64,000 nucleotides of DNA from Calothrix sp. PCC 7716 (GTDB taxonomy: Bacteria; Cyanobacteriota; Cyanobacteriia; Cyanobacteriales; Nostocaceae): NCBI RefSeq assembly GCF_019977735.1, contig NZ_AP025018.1:2108001-2172000 (forward strand), written 5' to 3'. The translations under genes and the position numbers were made by a program. The notes beneath the pieces were generated by a model. The model searched no databases, was not told the DNA's origin, and saw nothing but the letters and a program-made list of their open reading frames with translations. Of the stretch, positions 17,990-27,105 are shown piece after piece (position 1 is the first letter of the stretch; each line of letters starts with the position of its first letter).

Positions 17990-18162
17990 GTGATGAGTGC
18001 TGAGTGATGAGTGCTGAGTGCTGAGTGCTGAGTGCTGAGTGCTGAGTGCTAATAATTAGTGCTAAGTAATGAGCGGTGAGTTCTAAAATATACTCAGCAC
18101 TCAGCACTTTCTACTCAGCACTTTAAACATACTCAGCACTCAGCACTTTCTACTCAGCACTA
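17990..18162. repeat. Large heptamer (CTGAGTG)n inverted array between zwf and opcA
   Basis: The left part holds about seven GTGCTGA/GTGATGA units. The right part holds two sets of CTCAGCACTCAGCACTTTCTACTCAGCACT. The arms are complementary and can form a very long hairpin in the zwf-opcA transcript. This is the largest such array in the window and sits directly upstream of the opcA start. Confidence 0.9.
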
Positions 18163-18165
18163 TTT

Positions 18166-19695
18166 TTAGAGTCTTCTCCAACGACGACCGTCGCGGTTAA
18201 TGAGTAGTTCGGCTTCAACAGGTTCCCAAGTACCAGCTTCATACTGAGGAACTACTATTGGGTTAGAGGATGCATCCCAAACACTTAGTGCTGGTGTTAC
18301 TACTTGCCATGCGGCTTCTACTTCGTCACCGCGTGTAAATAGGGTTTGGTCTCCCATCATACAATCTAAAAATAGACGGTCGTATGCATCTGATGTTGCT
18401 TCGATACCAAACGAACCGTAACTAAAGTCCATATCTACAGAACGAGTCCGGAAGTCTGCTCCAGGCATTTTTACTTCAAAGCGTAGCGAAATACCTTCGT
18501 TAGGTTGAATTCGCATAGCCAAAACGTTGGCATTAACTTGTTGAGCAGCAGATTGGAAAATTCGCGAGGGGACTTCGCGGAAGTGGATGGATATTTCGCT
18601 GACTTTTTTGGGCATTCGCTTTCCTGTTCTCAAGTAAAAAGGAACACCTTGCCAGCGCCAGTTATCGATGACAAATTTCATCGCTACAAATGTGGGTGTG
18701 GTTGAGTTGGGGTTAACGCCTGGTTCTTCGCGATACCCAGGTACTTGTTTACCCTTCATCCAGCCAGAACTGTATTGACCGCGTATTGCGGATAAATCTA
18801 AGTTATTAACGTCTGCCAGTCGAGTAGCTTGCAGCACCTTTACTTTTTCAGTACGGATACTTTCAGCATCCATTGCGTTAGGCGCCTCCATTGCGGTCAT
18901 ACAATACAGTTGCATGAGGTGATTTTGCAACATGTCTCGTAAGGCGCCGGATGATTCATAGTAACCCGCGCGGTCTTCAACACCGACGGTTTCAGCAACT
19001 GTTATTTGTACGTGGTCTACAAAACGACGGTTCCACAATGGTTCAAAAATAGCGTTGGCAAAACGAAATACCAACAAGTTTTGTACTGTGTCTTTACCTA
19101 AATAGTGGTCAATACGGTAAACTTGGTTTTCTTTGCAGTGTTTTTGTACTACAACGTTTAGACTTTTTGCAGAAGCTAGATCGCGACCAAATGGTTTTTC
19201 AATTACTAAGCGATGCTTGTAAGGGTCATCAAGCATTTTGGCATTACCAAGCTGTTTAATAGCTTCGGCGAATAAGTTAGGAGAAAGTGAGAGGTAGAAC
19301 ATGCGGTTGCCGCGTGTTCCTCGTTTCTCATCAAGTTCGCTTAAAAGTTTCTTAAGTTTTTGGTAATCTTCTGGATTATCGGTGTTGCCGGAACAGTAAA
19401 ACAAACCTTGAGCAAAGTCTTGCCAGAGTTCCTCTGGATGTACACCACCGTGAGCTTCTTCCATACCGCGCCGCATTTGCTCACGGAAGTATTCGTGAGT
19501 CCACTCGCGACGTGCGACTCCAACAATGGTTGTTTCTGGTGGAATGCGTCGTTCTTTTCGCAGTTTGTACAATGATGGTACAAGCTTACGCCAAGTCAAG
19601 TCTCCGGAGGCGCCGAAGATTATAATGATTTGGGGTTCGGGCATCCCTTGTTGTTGCAGACCAACCCGCAAAGGATTTTCTAGCAGACTGACCAT
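18166..19695 (-). CDS. zwf: Glucose-6-phosphate 1-dehydrogenase
   Basis: 509 residues, full length. First enzyme of the oxidative pentose phosphate pathway, reducing NADP+. The nucleotide-binding motif is [12 protein letters not shown] near residue 26. The substrate site RIDHYLGK with the catalytic His follows, and IEKPFGRDL is present. In heterocysts this enzyme is the main NADPH source for nitrogenase. The stop codon lies 4 bases from the heptamer-repeat array. It is cotranscribed with tal upstream (65-base gap) by position. Confidence 0.96.
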   Translation of the reverse strand: MVSLLENPLRVGLQQQGMPEPQIIIIFGASGDLTWRKLVPSLYKLRKERRIPPETTIVGVARREWTHEYFREQMRRGMEEAHGGVHPEELWQDFAQGLFYCSGNTDNPEDYQKLKKLLSELDEKRGTRGNRMFYLSLSPNLFAEAIKQLGNAKMLDDPYKHRLVIEKPFGRDLASAKSLNVVVQKHCKENQVYRIDHYLGKDTVQNLLVFRFANAIFEPLWNRRFVDHVQITVAETVGVEDRAGYYESSGALRDMLQNHLMQLYCMTAMEAPNAMDAESIRTEKVKVLQATRLADVNNLDLSAIRGQYSSGWMKGKQVPGYREEPGVNPNSTTPTFVAMKFVIDNWRWQGVPFYLRTGKRMPKKVSEISIHFREVPSRIFQSAAQQVNANVLAMRIQPNEGISLRFEVKMPGADFRTRSVDMDFSYGSFGIEATSDAYDRLFLDCMMGDQTLFTRGDEVEAAWQVVTPALSVWDASSNPIVVPQYEAGTWEPVEAELLINRDGRRWRRL

Positions 19696-19760
19696 AGAAT
19701 TTTTGATGTTAGATTACGGATTTTAGATTAGGTTAGGGGCTAGTCCCTAACCCATATTTC

Positions 19761-20906
19761 CTACACAGGAGACAATAGCTTAATTTTGTCTTCTAAAGAG
19801 TTCATCAATGACTCAAAAGGCTTGACAAACTTATCAATACCGTCGGTAAGAAGTTCATCCATGACGGCATTAATGTCAATATTGATATCTGGGTCTTTAA
19901 GACTCTCAATAAGGTTGTAAGCTTCGTCAACATTACTTTCTACGCGACTTGCAACGTCACAATGGTCGCTACAAGCTTCGATTGTTGCAGGAGGTAAAGT
20001 ATTAACGGTTTCTGGACCAATTAGTTGATCAACGTACATAACGTCACTGTAACTGGGGTCTTTAGTACTTGTAGAAGCCCATAGTAACCGTTGTACATTT
20101 GCACCCTTTGCTGCCAAAGCTTGCCAGCGTTCGTCTTGTATAATTTTCTTATACTCTTGGTAGGCGATTTTGGCATTTGCAATTGCAACTTTTCCTTTCA
20201 CCGCACGTAGTTTAGCATCTACAGCAATGTCGGGAACTCCCTTTTTAAGTGTCGCATCGATTTTGGCATCAATATTGCTATCGATTCGGCTAAGAAAGAA
20301 ACTAGCGACAGAAGAAATTTTGTTAATAGCATTACCTTCTGCTGAACGTTTTTCTAAACCGCGAATATAAGCCCAGAAACAATTAACATAACTTTGAACA
20401 CTAAATAGCAGTGTGACGTTAACGTTAATCCCTTCTGATATTACAGTCTCTACAGCAGGCAACCCGGCTTCTGTTCCGGGAATCTTAATCATTACGTTGT
20501 CTTTGCCAATTTCTGAGTAATAGCGACGAGCTTCTTTAATTGTTGCCTCGGTGTCGTGGGCAATAGTAGGTGGGACTTCTATACTTACATACCCATCTAA
20601 ACCATCTGTTGCATCATATACTGGGCGTAATATGTCACAGGCGTTGCGAATATCTTCAAATACGAGCGATTCGTAGATTTTATACGTAGGTAATCCGGCG
20701 CGAACACCTGCTTCGATATCAGCATCGTAGATGGCATTACCGTATATAGCCTTTTCAAAGATGGCAGGGTTTGAGGTAATTCCACAAATCCCTTGGTTTT
20801 CGACGAGATTTTTGAGTTCCCCTGATTTGATAATATCCCTAGTCAAATTATCCATCCAGATACTTTGACCATGGTTTTTAATTTCCAGTAGATGATTGGT
20901 TGCCAT
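19761..20906 (-). CDS. tal: Transaldolase
   Basis: 381 residues, the longer type of transaldolase found beside zwf in cyanobacteria. The N-terminal IWMDNLTRDIIKSGEL and GITSNPAIFEKAI motifs are present. The Schiff-base lysine lies in VMIKIPGTEAG. Downstream GINVNVTLLFSVQSY and RLLWASTSTKDPSY are also family signatures. It moves a dihydroxyacetone unit between sugar phosphates, linking FBPase products with the pentose pathway. It sits between fbp and zwf on the same strand. Confidence 0.95.
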   Translation of the reverse strand: MATNHLLEIKNHGQSIWMDNLTRDIIKSGELKNLVENQGICGITSNPAIFEKAIYGNAIYDADIEAGVRAGLPTYKIYESLVFEDIRNACDILRPVYDATDGLDGYVSIEVPPTIAHDTEATIKEARRYYSEIGKDNVMIKIPGTEAGLPAVETVISEGINVNVTLLFSVQSYVNCFWAYIRGLEKRSAEGNAINKISSVASFFLSRIDSNIDAKIDATLKKGVPDIAVDAKLRAVKGKVAIANAKIAYQEYKKIIQDERWQALAAKGANVQRLLWASTSTKDPSYSDVMYVDQLIGPETVNTLPPATIEACSDHCDVASRVESNVDEAYNLIESLKDPDINIDINAVMDELLTDGIDKFVKPFESLMNSLEDKIKLLSPV

Positions 20907-20970
20907 AATTACCCTCGCAGATTGCTAACTTAATCCCGCTATAGCCACCTTCCGGAACTAGCTGTCTGTC

Positions 20971-21033
20971 ACTACTCAGAACTCACAACTCAGCACTCAT
21001 CACTCAGCACTCAGCACTCATCACTCAGCACTT
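20971..21033. repeat. TCAGCAC heptamer array at the fbp end
   Basis: About six CACTCAG/CACTCAT units lie between fbp and tal. The repeat reads into fbp, supplying its last three codons (Ser-Ala-Glu) and its TGA stop. Only one arm of the usual inverted array is present. Confidence 0.88.
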
Positions 21034-22070
21034 TTAATGAATGACTCTACTTTTGCCACGTCATGCTTACTACCGATGATTAATGGAGTACGCTGGTGCA
21101 GTTTTTCTGCCACTACATCCAATATATCTGTAGTACCAGTAGTTGCACGACCACCAGCTTGTTCGATGATGAATGCTAATGGCGCCGTTTCGTAGAGCAA
21201 ACGTAGTTTACCTTCAGGTTTTTTGACTGTACCGGGATACAAGAACACACCGCCTTGCAATAATACTCTATGAATATCACTGACCATTGCGCCACTATAG
21301 CGAGCGGTATATCCTTCTGTCCGATGGACATAGCGAATGTACTCACGTATTGATTCATCCCACTGCCAGAAGTTACCTTCGTTTACACTGTAAACAGAGC
21401 CTTGTTCAGGAATCTTAATATTTTCTTCAGTTAAGATAAACTCACCCAAACTAGGGTCGAGTGTAAACGAATGAACCCCACGACCGATGGTATAAACAAG
21501 CATTGTGCTGGGCCCGTAGAGAATATATCCAGCAGCAATTTGATTACGTCCAGCAGCAAGCAAATCACTTGCTTTGCCGTCTAAATCTTCGCCTTCTTGT
21601 TTACGAATTGAAAAAATAGAACCAAGACTCAGATTAGTATCAGTATTTGACGAACCATCTATTGGGTCGTAAAGCAAAGTATACCGACCAATAGGACAGT
21701 TCTCTGGAATATAGTAAGGTTCATCCATTTCTTCGGATGCGAGTCTACACACCAAACCGCTTTGCTTAAAGACGGAGATAAATACGTCATTAGCGTATAC
21801 ATCCATCTTTTTGACAGATTCACCTTGAACATTAACCTCTCCAGTGAATCCCAATACACCTTCCATCAACCCAGCGCGACTGAGACGACGAGCTACTAAC
21901 TTACCAGCAAGCCCGATACGATTCATTAACGCGCTTAAATCCTGAGCTTCTGGGGAAAAACTCTGTAATTGCTGTAGAACGTGACGTGACAGGGTTGTAC
22001 AATCACGGTCTAGACCATCTTGAGCAGCGTTAACCATCGATAAATCGGTATATTCTGATGCTTGAGCCAT
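21021..22070 (-). CDS. fbp: Fructose-1,6-bisphosphatase class 1
   Basis: 349 residues. It hydrolyses fructose-1,6-bisphosphate to fructose-6-phosphate. The metal-binding and catalytic motif [14 protein letters not shown] is clear, as is [17 protein letters not shown] near the C-terminus. It is the first gene of the fbp-tal-zwf-opcA cluster. AGAGGATTAAAAAC before the ATG is a good ribosome binding site. The C-terminus SAE plus stop is encoded by the heptamer repeat, so the native end has been overwritten by 3-4 codons. Confidence 0.96.
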   Translation of the reverse strand: MAQASEYTDLSMVNAAQDGLDRDCTTLSRHVLQQLQSFSPEAQDLSALMNRIGLAGKLVARRLSRAGLMEGVLGFTGEVNVQGESVKKMDVYANDVFISVFKQSGLVCRLASEEMDEPYYIPENCPIGRYTLLYDPIDGSSNTDTNLSLGSIFSIRKQEGEDLDGKASDLLAAGRNQIAAGYILYGPSTMLVYTIGRGVHSFTLDPSLGEFILTEENIKIPEQGSVYSVNEGNFWQWDESIREYIRYVHRTEGYTARYSGAMVSDIHRVLLQGGVFLYPGTVKKPEGKLRLLYETAPLAFIIEQAGGRATTGTTDILDVVAEKLHQRTPLIIGSKHDVAKVESFIKSAE

Positions 22071-22196
22071 GTTTTTAATCCTCTTGCTCGTGCTGCCTCT
22101 ATATTAGAAATTTAATTTCAAAACTGATAAGTGTTTTTAGATTAACTAAAGAAAGTGAGGATGAGGCACCGTATTATCAAGCGCCAAAAACCGACC

Positions 22197-22226
22197 AGTC
22201 GTGATAGTTATAGGAATAACACGACT
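22197..22226. terminator. Hairpin downstream of the RRM gene
   Basis: AGTCGTG (22197-22203) and CACGACT (22220-22226) pair with a 16-base loop, with partial outer pairing. It lies about 110 bases beyond the RRM stop in its direction and upstream of fbp. Termination is possible but not certain. Confidence 0.35.
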
Positions 22227-22336
22227 CGCCGGTTTACATTGTCTATGGCTTACATTGACCGGAATTGTTTTCTGTTAGTAAAAACGCGACCAATGGCTTG
22301 CGCTCGGAGAAAACAATTTGCTATGATTATGTTCCA

Positions 22337-22654
22337 TTATTCATAGGCTTCCTGTTTCCCTGCCCAACCTCCTCGACGGTTACCGCCACCGCCACCGCCA
22401 CCGCCACCGCCTTCGCGTGGTTTAGCTTTATTGACGCGAAGCTGGCGTCCCATCCATTCGGCGCCGTCAAGTTCGGTAATAGCTGTATCTTCTTGGGCAT
22501 CTTCGTTCATGTCAACAAAGGCAAACCCGCGCATCCGACCAGTTTCACGGTCGGTAGGCAGGACTACTCTAGTCACCTCGCCGTAGTCTGCGAACACTGC
22601 TCTTAGGTCTGCTTCGGTAGCGCGGTAAGAGAGATTTCCAACGTAAATAGTCAT
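22337..22654 (-). CDS. RRM-type RNA-binding protein, Gly-rich C-terminus
   Basis: 105 residues, RbpA-type cyanobacterial protein. RNP-2 is IYVGNL (3-8) and RNP-1 RGFAFVDM (42-49). The C-terminus has a run of ten glycines and GNRRGGWAG. These proteins bind single-stranded RNA and are often cold-induced. The Gly run is coded by a GGCGGT-type microsatellite that could vary in length. Downstream at 22197-22226 lies a hairpin (AGTCGTG/CACGACT). The long untranslated stretch upstream (22655-23122) fits the long leaders known for cold-regulated rbp genes. Confidence 0.93.
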   Translation of the reverse strand: MTIYVGNLSYRATEADLRAVFADYGEVTRVVLPTDRETGRMRGFAFVDMNEDAQEDTAITELDGAEWMGRQLRVNKAKPREGGGGGGGGGGNRRGGWAGKQEAYE

Positions 22655-23122
22655 GTGGATCGCGTTAAATATAAACAGAAAACATTTTCGTTCAACTGCA
22701 AGACCGTTTGTTACAAATTGCTATTTAAAATAAGCTATTGGTACTTTACGATCAATAACTGGCGCCGTCTGAGGCTAACATTTTATTATGTCGTACCGTA
22801 AACAGCGCAACCATTATTTGGGCTGAACTTGTGTATACGCTCATAATAATAACTGATTGTGTCAAATTTCAAAGTATGAGATTTTACAAAGGTTAGTAAG
22901 TTTAGGTAAGTCTAACTTATATTTCAGATGCCTTAACCTTTTGTGCTAATTAGACGTATATCTTTTCTTTGGATAAAGATAATAAAACCATCATTAAACT
23001 TCATTTAAATAGATTCATAGTAACCATAAGAAAATACAAGCATTCTCTTAAACTCACTTTAAATTTAGCGTATTTTTACCGCATCATCCATAAAATTTCC
23101 CTTGAGTAATTATACTCAATGC
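22655..23122. promoter_or_regulatory. Long AT-rich leader/promoter region of the RRM gene
   Basis: About 470 bases with no open frame between the RRM start and the hairpin closing the next gene. Cyanobacterial rbp genes commonly have long 5' leaders involved in cold response; that this is one is inference. One GGCGCC palindrome lies at about 22763. Confidence 0.35.
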
Positions 23123-23154
23123 GTAAGGTGCGTGACGCTACCAACGCACCTTAC
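23123..23154. terminator. GTAAGGTGCGT hairpin, terminator of the 72-residue gene
   Basis: GTAAGGTGCGT and ACGCACCTTAC form a perfect 11-base-pair stem with a 10-base loop, 9 bases past the stop of the leftward small gene. It is a good terminator candidate. Confidence 0.65.
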
Positions 23155-23163
23155 CATAAAACA

Positions 23164-23382
23164 TTACTCAATAGAGATAGACTGAGGACCAGTAGACTTG
23201 CCATTATGAGTAACCGGAGGAGTATAGCTAGTACCCATTTGCTGGTTAAGCCAACTTCTTACAGGGTCATCAGCAAGGTGAAGACGCAGGGCGCCAGAAG
23301 CAAAACCGCCCAAAAACGAAACCGGATGCTGAAGCAATTGCTTAAATATAGGAGACAGTTCATCAAGAAACATAATATTCAT
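23164..23382 (-). CDS. Small conserved cyanobacterial protein, unknown function
   Basis: 72 residues. LFKQLLQHP-like and FLGGFASGALRLHLADDPVRSWLNQQ segments resemble a small protein I recall as widespread in filamentous cyanobacteria, with a conserved GGFASG turn and DPVxxWL helix. No membrane segment or metal motif is seen. The overlapping plus-strand frame has no such pattern and is rejected. A hairpin follows its end. The function is unknown. Confidence 0.6.
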   Translation of the reverse strand: MNIMFLDELSPIFKQLLQHPVSFLGGFASGALRLHLADDPVRSWLNQQMGTSYTPPVTHNGKSTGPQSISIE

Positions 23383-23406
23383 ACCCCCAAAGGCGCCGTA
23401 TCATAA

Positions 23407-23812
23407 ACCATTGTAATCATTAATTATTGTAACAATCTTTGTAAGAGCGGGGGCTAAGAAGTGTCATGTTGAGGCACGAAGGGCGCAGTTTTCCCGCTTT
23501 CGCGCGCATCTCTCAACTGTCATGCTGAGGAACGAAGCATCTCCAAGATTCGCATCCTTCACTCACAAGGAAGGTGCCAGGAAAATAAAATTAATTAATA
23601 CAAAGTGCGTGCTCTGTAAGAGAACTCAAGAATTATTGTTATTTTCATTACCCTTGCTATTATTGACATAATATAAATTATAAAAAATTGCAAATTGTCA
23701 TCTACCATTAGATATAAAATAAAAACGAACTAAAGCAAAATTAAATTACCACTACAACCGCCCCCTAATCTAAAAATTAATTATATGTAATACAAATATC
23801 CTAATATTTAAT
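23407..23812. other. Repeat-bearing intergenic region
   Basis: It has no gene. It holds TGTCATG(T/C)TGAGG repeats flanking a 37-base sequence shared with 42180-42215 (see separate entry); the rest is AT-rich and featureless. Confidence 0.5.
23462..23545. repeat. TGTCATGxTGAGG direct repeats around a mobile-looking 37-base unit
   Basis: Two TGTCATG(T/C)TGAGG(C/A)ACGAAG units surround the sequence at 23475-23511. That sequence recurs inverted at 42180-42215. The second unit continues GCATCT and is the same repeat as the two tandem units at 63075-63126. Confidence 0.8.
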
Positions 23813-23880
23813 GAGAAACCTGGTTTCCTTTGGTTTTTATTGTAGATTGTTGTGTTTAGTGATGGGGAAACCAGGTTTCT
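23813..23880. repeat. GAAACCTGG/CCAGGTTTC hairpin repeat
   Basis: Copy of the hairpin family of 5407-5576, abutting the stop codon of the leftward frameshifted gene. Its arms are about 38 bases apart. It may act as that gene's terminator. Confidence 0.8.
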
Positions 23881-24557
23881 TTACTCTTGAATTATTTCGT
23901 ACCAAAATGAGAGGTCTTTTACATGATGAGAACCGTTAATGGGATGGCGCCCGATGCCAAGGTTATCTCTGTTTTGTAGCCAGGATGTTCGGTATAAACC
24001 GACTGTATCACCTGTAACTTTGCGTAGGACTTGGTATGTTAAATTGCCTATAACAGATGCGGCGCCGAGCGCACCTGTAACGGTTGCTACTTGTGGTGCT
24101 GCGATGGCTAGTCCTAGTAAGGTTGCGGCGGCGCCTTGAAATTCTGTAGATGGTAGTTGTTCTTTTAGTAATGTTGCTAGGTCGTCAGAGTCTTGGCGGT
24201 TGCGAGATACTGTAATGAAAATATCTAGGAAGTGTTGTGCTTGACCGTAAAAGATTAATAAGCCGTTTTCACCTGTGGGTAAACGGTCGTTGTTTTTGAC
24301 TCCGGGGAAACGGAAGGTTTGGGGTGTGTAAATACTTATTTGTTCTCCTGGTGTGGCGCAACCATGTACAACTAGTGCATCTAGGCGCATTTCGGCATCA
24401 CCGAACCATTTTTTTGTGTCCCAAATAAAAATATCTTGTAGTCGAATTGCTATATTTACTGGTTCGGTTATACTCGCTGATTCTCTAGTGGCGCCTCGAC
24501 TGACGGGTTGTTCTTCAAGGCTACGGTTTCATCAATCAACCATTCTTGTTGAATCAT
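23881..24557 (-). pseudogene. Conserved hypothetical protein, single frameshift near its N-terminus
   Basis: The main frame (23881-24390 from its first ATG, 169 residues) is clearly coding further upstream: IRLQDIFIWDTKKWFGDAE precedes the Met, and the frame is open back to about 24528 without a start codon. A second frame begins with ATG at 24557 (MIQQEWLIDETVAL...). Joining the two at about 24516, where TTGAAGAA would need one extra G, gives a continuous protein of about 225 residues. The product is a soluble protein with a hydrophobic GAAATLLGLAIAAPQ segment and the ending DLSFWYEIIQE. The family is not recognised. The shift is either a real mutation or a sequence error. Confidence 0.65.
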
Positions 24558-24613
24558 TTATGGCTCCTTCGATAGAGAAATACACTGTAAATTTTATCAC
24601 ATGGGAGTAAAGC

Positions 24614-24637
24614 GGGACGGGCAAGGATGCCCGTTCC
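24614..24637. terminator. GGGACGGGCA/TGCCCGTTCC inverted repeat after nrdJ
   Basis: The stem GGGACGGGCA pairs with TGCCCGTTCC (one G-T pair) across a short loop. It lies about 25 bases beyond the nrdJ stop, and a near copy sits at 28502-28527. It is a candidate terminator and dispersed repeat. Confidence 0.55.
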
Positions 24638-24662
24638 ACAAGAGGTTAATTAGATATTCAGG

Positions 24663-26990
24663 TTAATTTGGGCTTTGTTCTGGCATCATGCATTTGTCAG
24701 AGTCACAACCTGCGGGGCCTGCTTCTGACATTTCGCCAAAGTCGTATTTTCTGAGAGCGTCATAAAAGTCATCGGTGTTACGGCGCCTTTCAACTTCTTG
24801 GCTTAGTTGTTCGTATTTTTCTTTGGATATTGGCTCAAATGGTAAGCGGGGGAAGGTTTGCAGGTCGTCGAAGCGTGCGAGTAATGCAGCGCTGATGTAT
24901 CCTTCGTCGTCGCGGATGGCTTCGTAAATGCGGGTGCCGAGAATTTCGATTTCGTTTTCTCGTAGTTCAATGGTGGCTGAGGTGTTATGTGTGACGTAAG
25001 ATTTTTGCACTTGCATGTAAAAATCTGTTTGTGCCAAGGCATTGAATTTACTGATATCGATTTTATCGGCGCCTGGTATGTCAGCCCAAGATACTGCAAC
25101 AGGTATTTCTACTAGCCATTCTGTACAACGTGGGTCGAATGGGTCGTTGAGCAAGTTGCCGTTTTCGTCTTTGTCTGATTGCGAAGGTACTATTGGATAC
25201 CCATAATCTAGACATGCGAGTGCAACGGGGTCATTTTTACGACATGTAATACGGCGAATGAAGCGTTGTGCTTTGGGTGGGTGCCAACCTGGAGAGGCGC
25301 CTGTAAGTAAAGATTTTGTGCCGCTAGGTTGAACTGTTGTGCAGCGGTTTGGACGTTTTAAACCGTGTCTGTCGCAGTATTCCCACACAGCTTTATGAAC
25401 TATATTTTTCCAGTGATTTAGATATTCTTGCTCTTTGGCTTTAAATATTACACCTTGGGGTGTTTCTGGGCGCCCTTGTTCCCACCAACGTAACCAGTCA
25501 ACACCAAATGCGTGAACGAAGAAGTCAAATAGTCCGGTAAACGAAACACCAACAATAGGGTCGAGTGTACGACTATATTGATAACGTGGTTCGAGGAATT
25601 TGTGGTGTAATAGTGCAGCCACAGATAAAGCGGCTGCGGTAAATGCTTCTTCTTGCTCTTTATAATTATCTGGGTCAAGTAAGTTTAAATGTACCTCTGC
25701 TAAATTACAAAAGAAATTAGAGCCAATAATTTCTCCACAAGGGTTTAAACCAAATCTTCCTAAGCGATGCTCTAATTCATTGTCATCTATATTAGGGTGA
25801 CGTTCTTGCAGCCACTGTTTTGCTTGTCCTTGCGAGTAAGCTTTGAGAAAATCTATTTTTAGTTCTTTAGTTGATAGTAAGTCGCAATTGGAACGCGCTA
25901 CTGCTTCGCCTGCCCATTGAATGGCGCCTTCCCCACTGTAATATTGCTTACGTACTGCATCAATACATTCAGATAGAGTTGGCTTACGGTGAAATACACG
26001 GGTATGATTTGCCATACGAAGGGCATCGCGTTCTGGGTCAATACGCCAGTTTCCTTCCGCGTCTTGCTGCCATAGGTTTGCTTTGGCATCAGCAAATAAA
26101 GTATCATCACTGGCACCTTGACGCATCCCAGCTGAGCGTCTAATATTTCCGGCTACTATACATACAGCAGCTTGGTCAATTAATAAGCAACATTCAACAG
26201 AATTTAATTGTCTACCAATTGCCTTATTAAGAATAGAAGCACATTTGGTATATAGTTCAGGCAATTTTACAGGGTTTGCAACACCACCAAATCCTTTTAG
26301 TGTTTCACCTGCTTTACGAACATCGCTAAGGTCAACTATAACTTTTACTTCGTCTGTAAAACGTTCGTCGGTAGAAAGTTCAAGTAAAGTTTGATACGAC
26401 TTAACCCATCCTTGGCGACTATCACCTACATATATAGTTACTTGATTTGCCTCTATTTGAACTACTTCTGTTTCTTCACGGCGCCGTTCTAAGTTCGTTT
26501 TACCAATTTCTCCCTGTAATATTACACTTAGCTTGTTGCGAATAGGTGGTAATTTACTAATATATTTTGCTTCTAAGATGGCGCCAGTACCACAGCCCAT
26601 CATCGCTAAGTCCATCATTAACCCGAAGGCTTTCCAATCTTCGAGGTTAGTAGATGTGCAATTGTATCCTCCTGAAAAGTTGGTAGGTTTTTTAATCCAG
26701 TCGGTTCCACCCACCCATAACCAGCGTCCACTTGGTAACGCCTTTATACTACGCTCCATTTTGGTCAGGAGTTCCGCTTCTTGAGGTGTTAGCTTACCTA
26801 ACTCGACTAAACCATTAATAGTACGTTCGCACACCTTATTCCAGCTTTCTCGCATTCCTAAGTCGTTACGACGACTGTAGGTTCTAAAAAATACGGGGTT
26901 GGCAGCAGGGGCTGTAACTGGAAATTCTGCACTCTGGGATTTACGCTCAAGCTCTCGAACCATAAAACAAGTCTTTTTGTTTTCAGACAC
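24663..26990 (-). CDS. nrdJ: Adenosylcobalamin-dependent ribonucleotide reductase, class II monomeric
   Basis: 775 residues, the length of the Lactobacillus-type monomeric triphosphate reductase. It reduces ribonucleotides with a thiyl radical generated from B12. Active-site cysteines are visible: Cys111 in GYNCTSTNLEDW, Cys418 in NPCGEI, Cys428 in FFCNLAEVHL and the C-terminal reductant pair Cys762/Cys767 (GCDSDKC). No intein interrupts it, although inteins occur in some cyanobacterial homologues. Its B12 need fits with cbiA in this window. No cobalamin riboswitch was recognised upstream. Confidence 0.95.
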   Translation of the reverse strand: MSENKKTCFMVRELERKSQSAEFPVTAPAANPVFFRTYSRRNDLGMRESWNKVCERTINGLVELGKLTPQEAELLTKMERSIKALPSGRWLWVGGTDWIKKPTNFSGGYNCTSTNLEDWKAFGLMMDLAMMGCGTGAILEAKYISKLPPIRNKLSVILQGEIGKTNLERRREETEVVQIEANQVTIYVGDSRQGWVKSYQTLLELSTDERFTDEVKVIVDLSDVRKAGETLKGFGGVANPVKLPELYTKCASILNKAIGRQLNSVECCLLIDQAAVCIVAGNIRRSAGMRQGASDDTLFADAKANLWQQDAEGNWRIDPERDALRMANHTRVFHRKPTLSECIDAVRKQYYSGEGAIQWAGEAVARSNCDLLSTKELKIDFLKAYSQGQAKQWLQERHPNIDDNELEHRLGRFGLNPCGEIIGSNFFCNLAEVHLNLLDPDNYKEQEEAFTAAALSVAALLHHKFLEPRYQYSRTLDPIVGVSFTGLFDFFVHAFGVDWLRWWEQGRPETPQGVIFKAKEQEYLNHWKNIVHKAVWEYCDRHGLKRPNRCTTVQPSGTKSLLTGASPGWHPPKAQRFIRRITCRKNDPVALACLDYGYPIVPSQSDKDENGNLLNDPFDPRCTEWLVEIPVAVSWADIPGADKIDISKFNALAQTDFYMQVQKSYVTHNTSATIELRENEIEILGTRIYEAIRDDEGYISAALLARFDDLQTFPRLPFEPISKEKYEQLSQEVERRRNTDDFYDALRKYDFGEMSEAGPAGCDSDKCMMPEQSPN

Positions 26991-27105
26991 TTCTTGACAG
27001 ATTAAGACTATACGTTAACTAGCGCCGCGAAAAAAGGATTGCCAAATATGGGAAATTACGCTCTACCTTGTGTATACTCGTTCCGCTGTATGATAAATAT
27101 TTGTT

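Noticed and set aside
7097-18162. Regular short repeats as a CRISPR array
   Set aside because: Units are heptamers without unique spacers of constant length, and no cas genes other than a RecB/Cas4-like nuclease are present.
23119-23406. Plus-strand 95-residue frame opposite the 72-residue gene
   Set aside because: Basic, low-complexity sequence; the minus-strand frame has a recognisable conserved pattern and its own terminator hairpin.
24663-26990. Intein in the ribonucleotide reductase
   Set aside because: All conserved motifs are colinear and the length is that of an intein-free enzyme.
26991-27105. Cobalamin riboswitch upstream of nrdJ
   Set aside because: The 115-base gap is too short and I saw no B12-box-like sequence.
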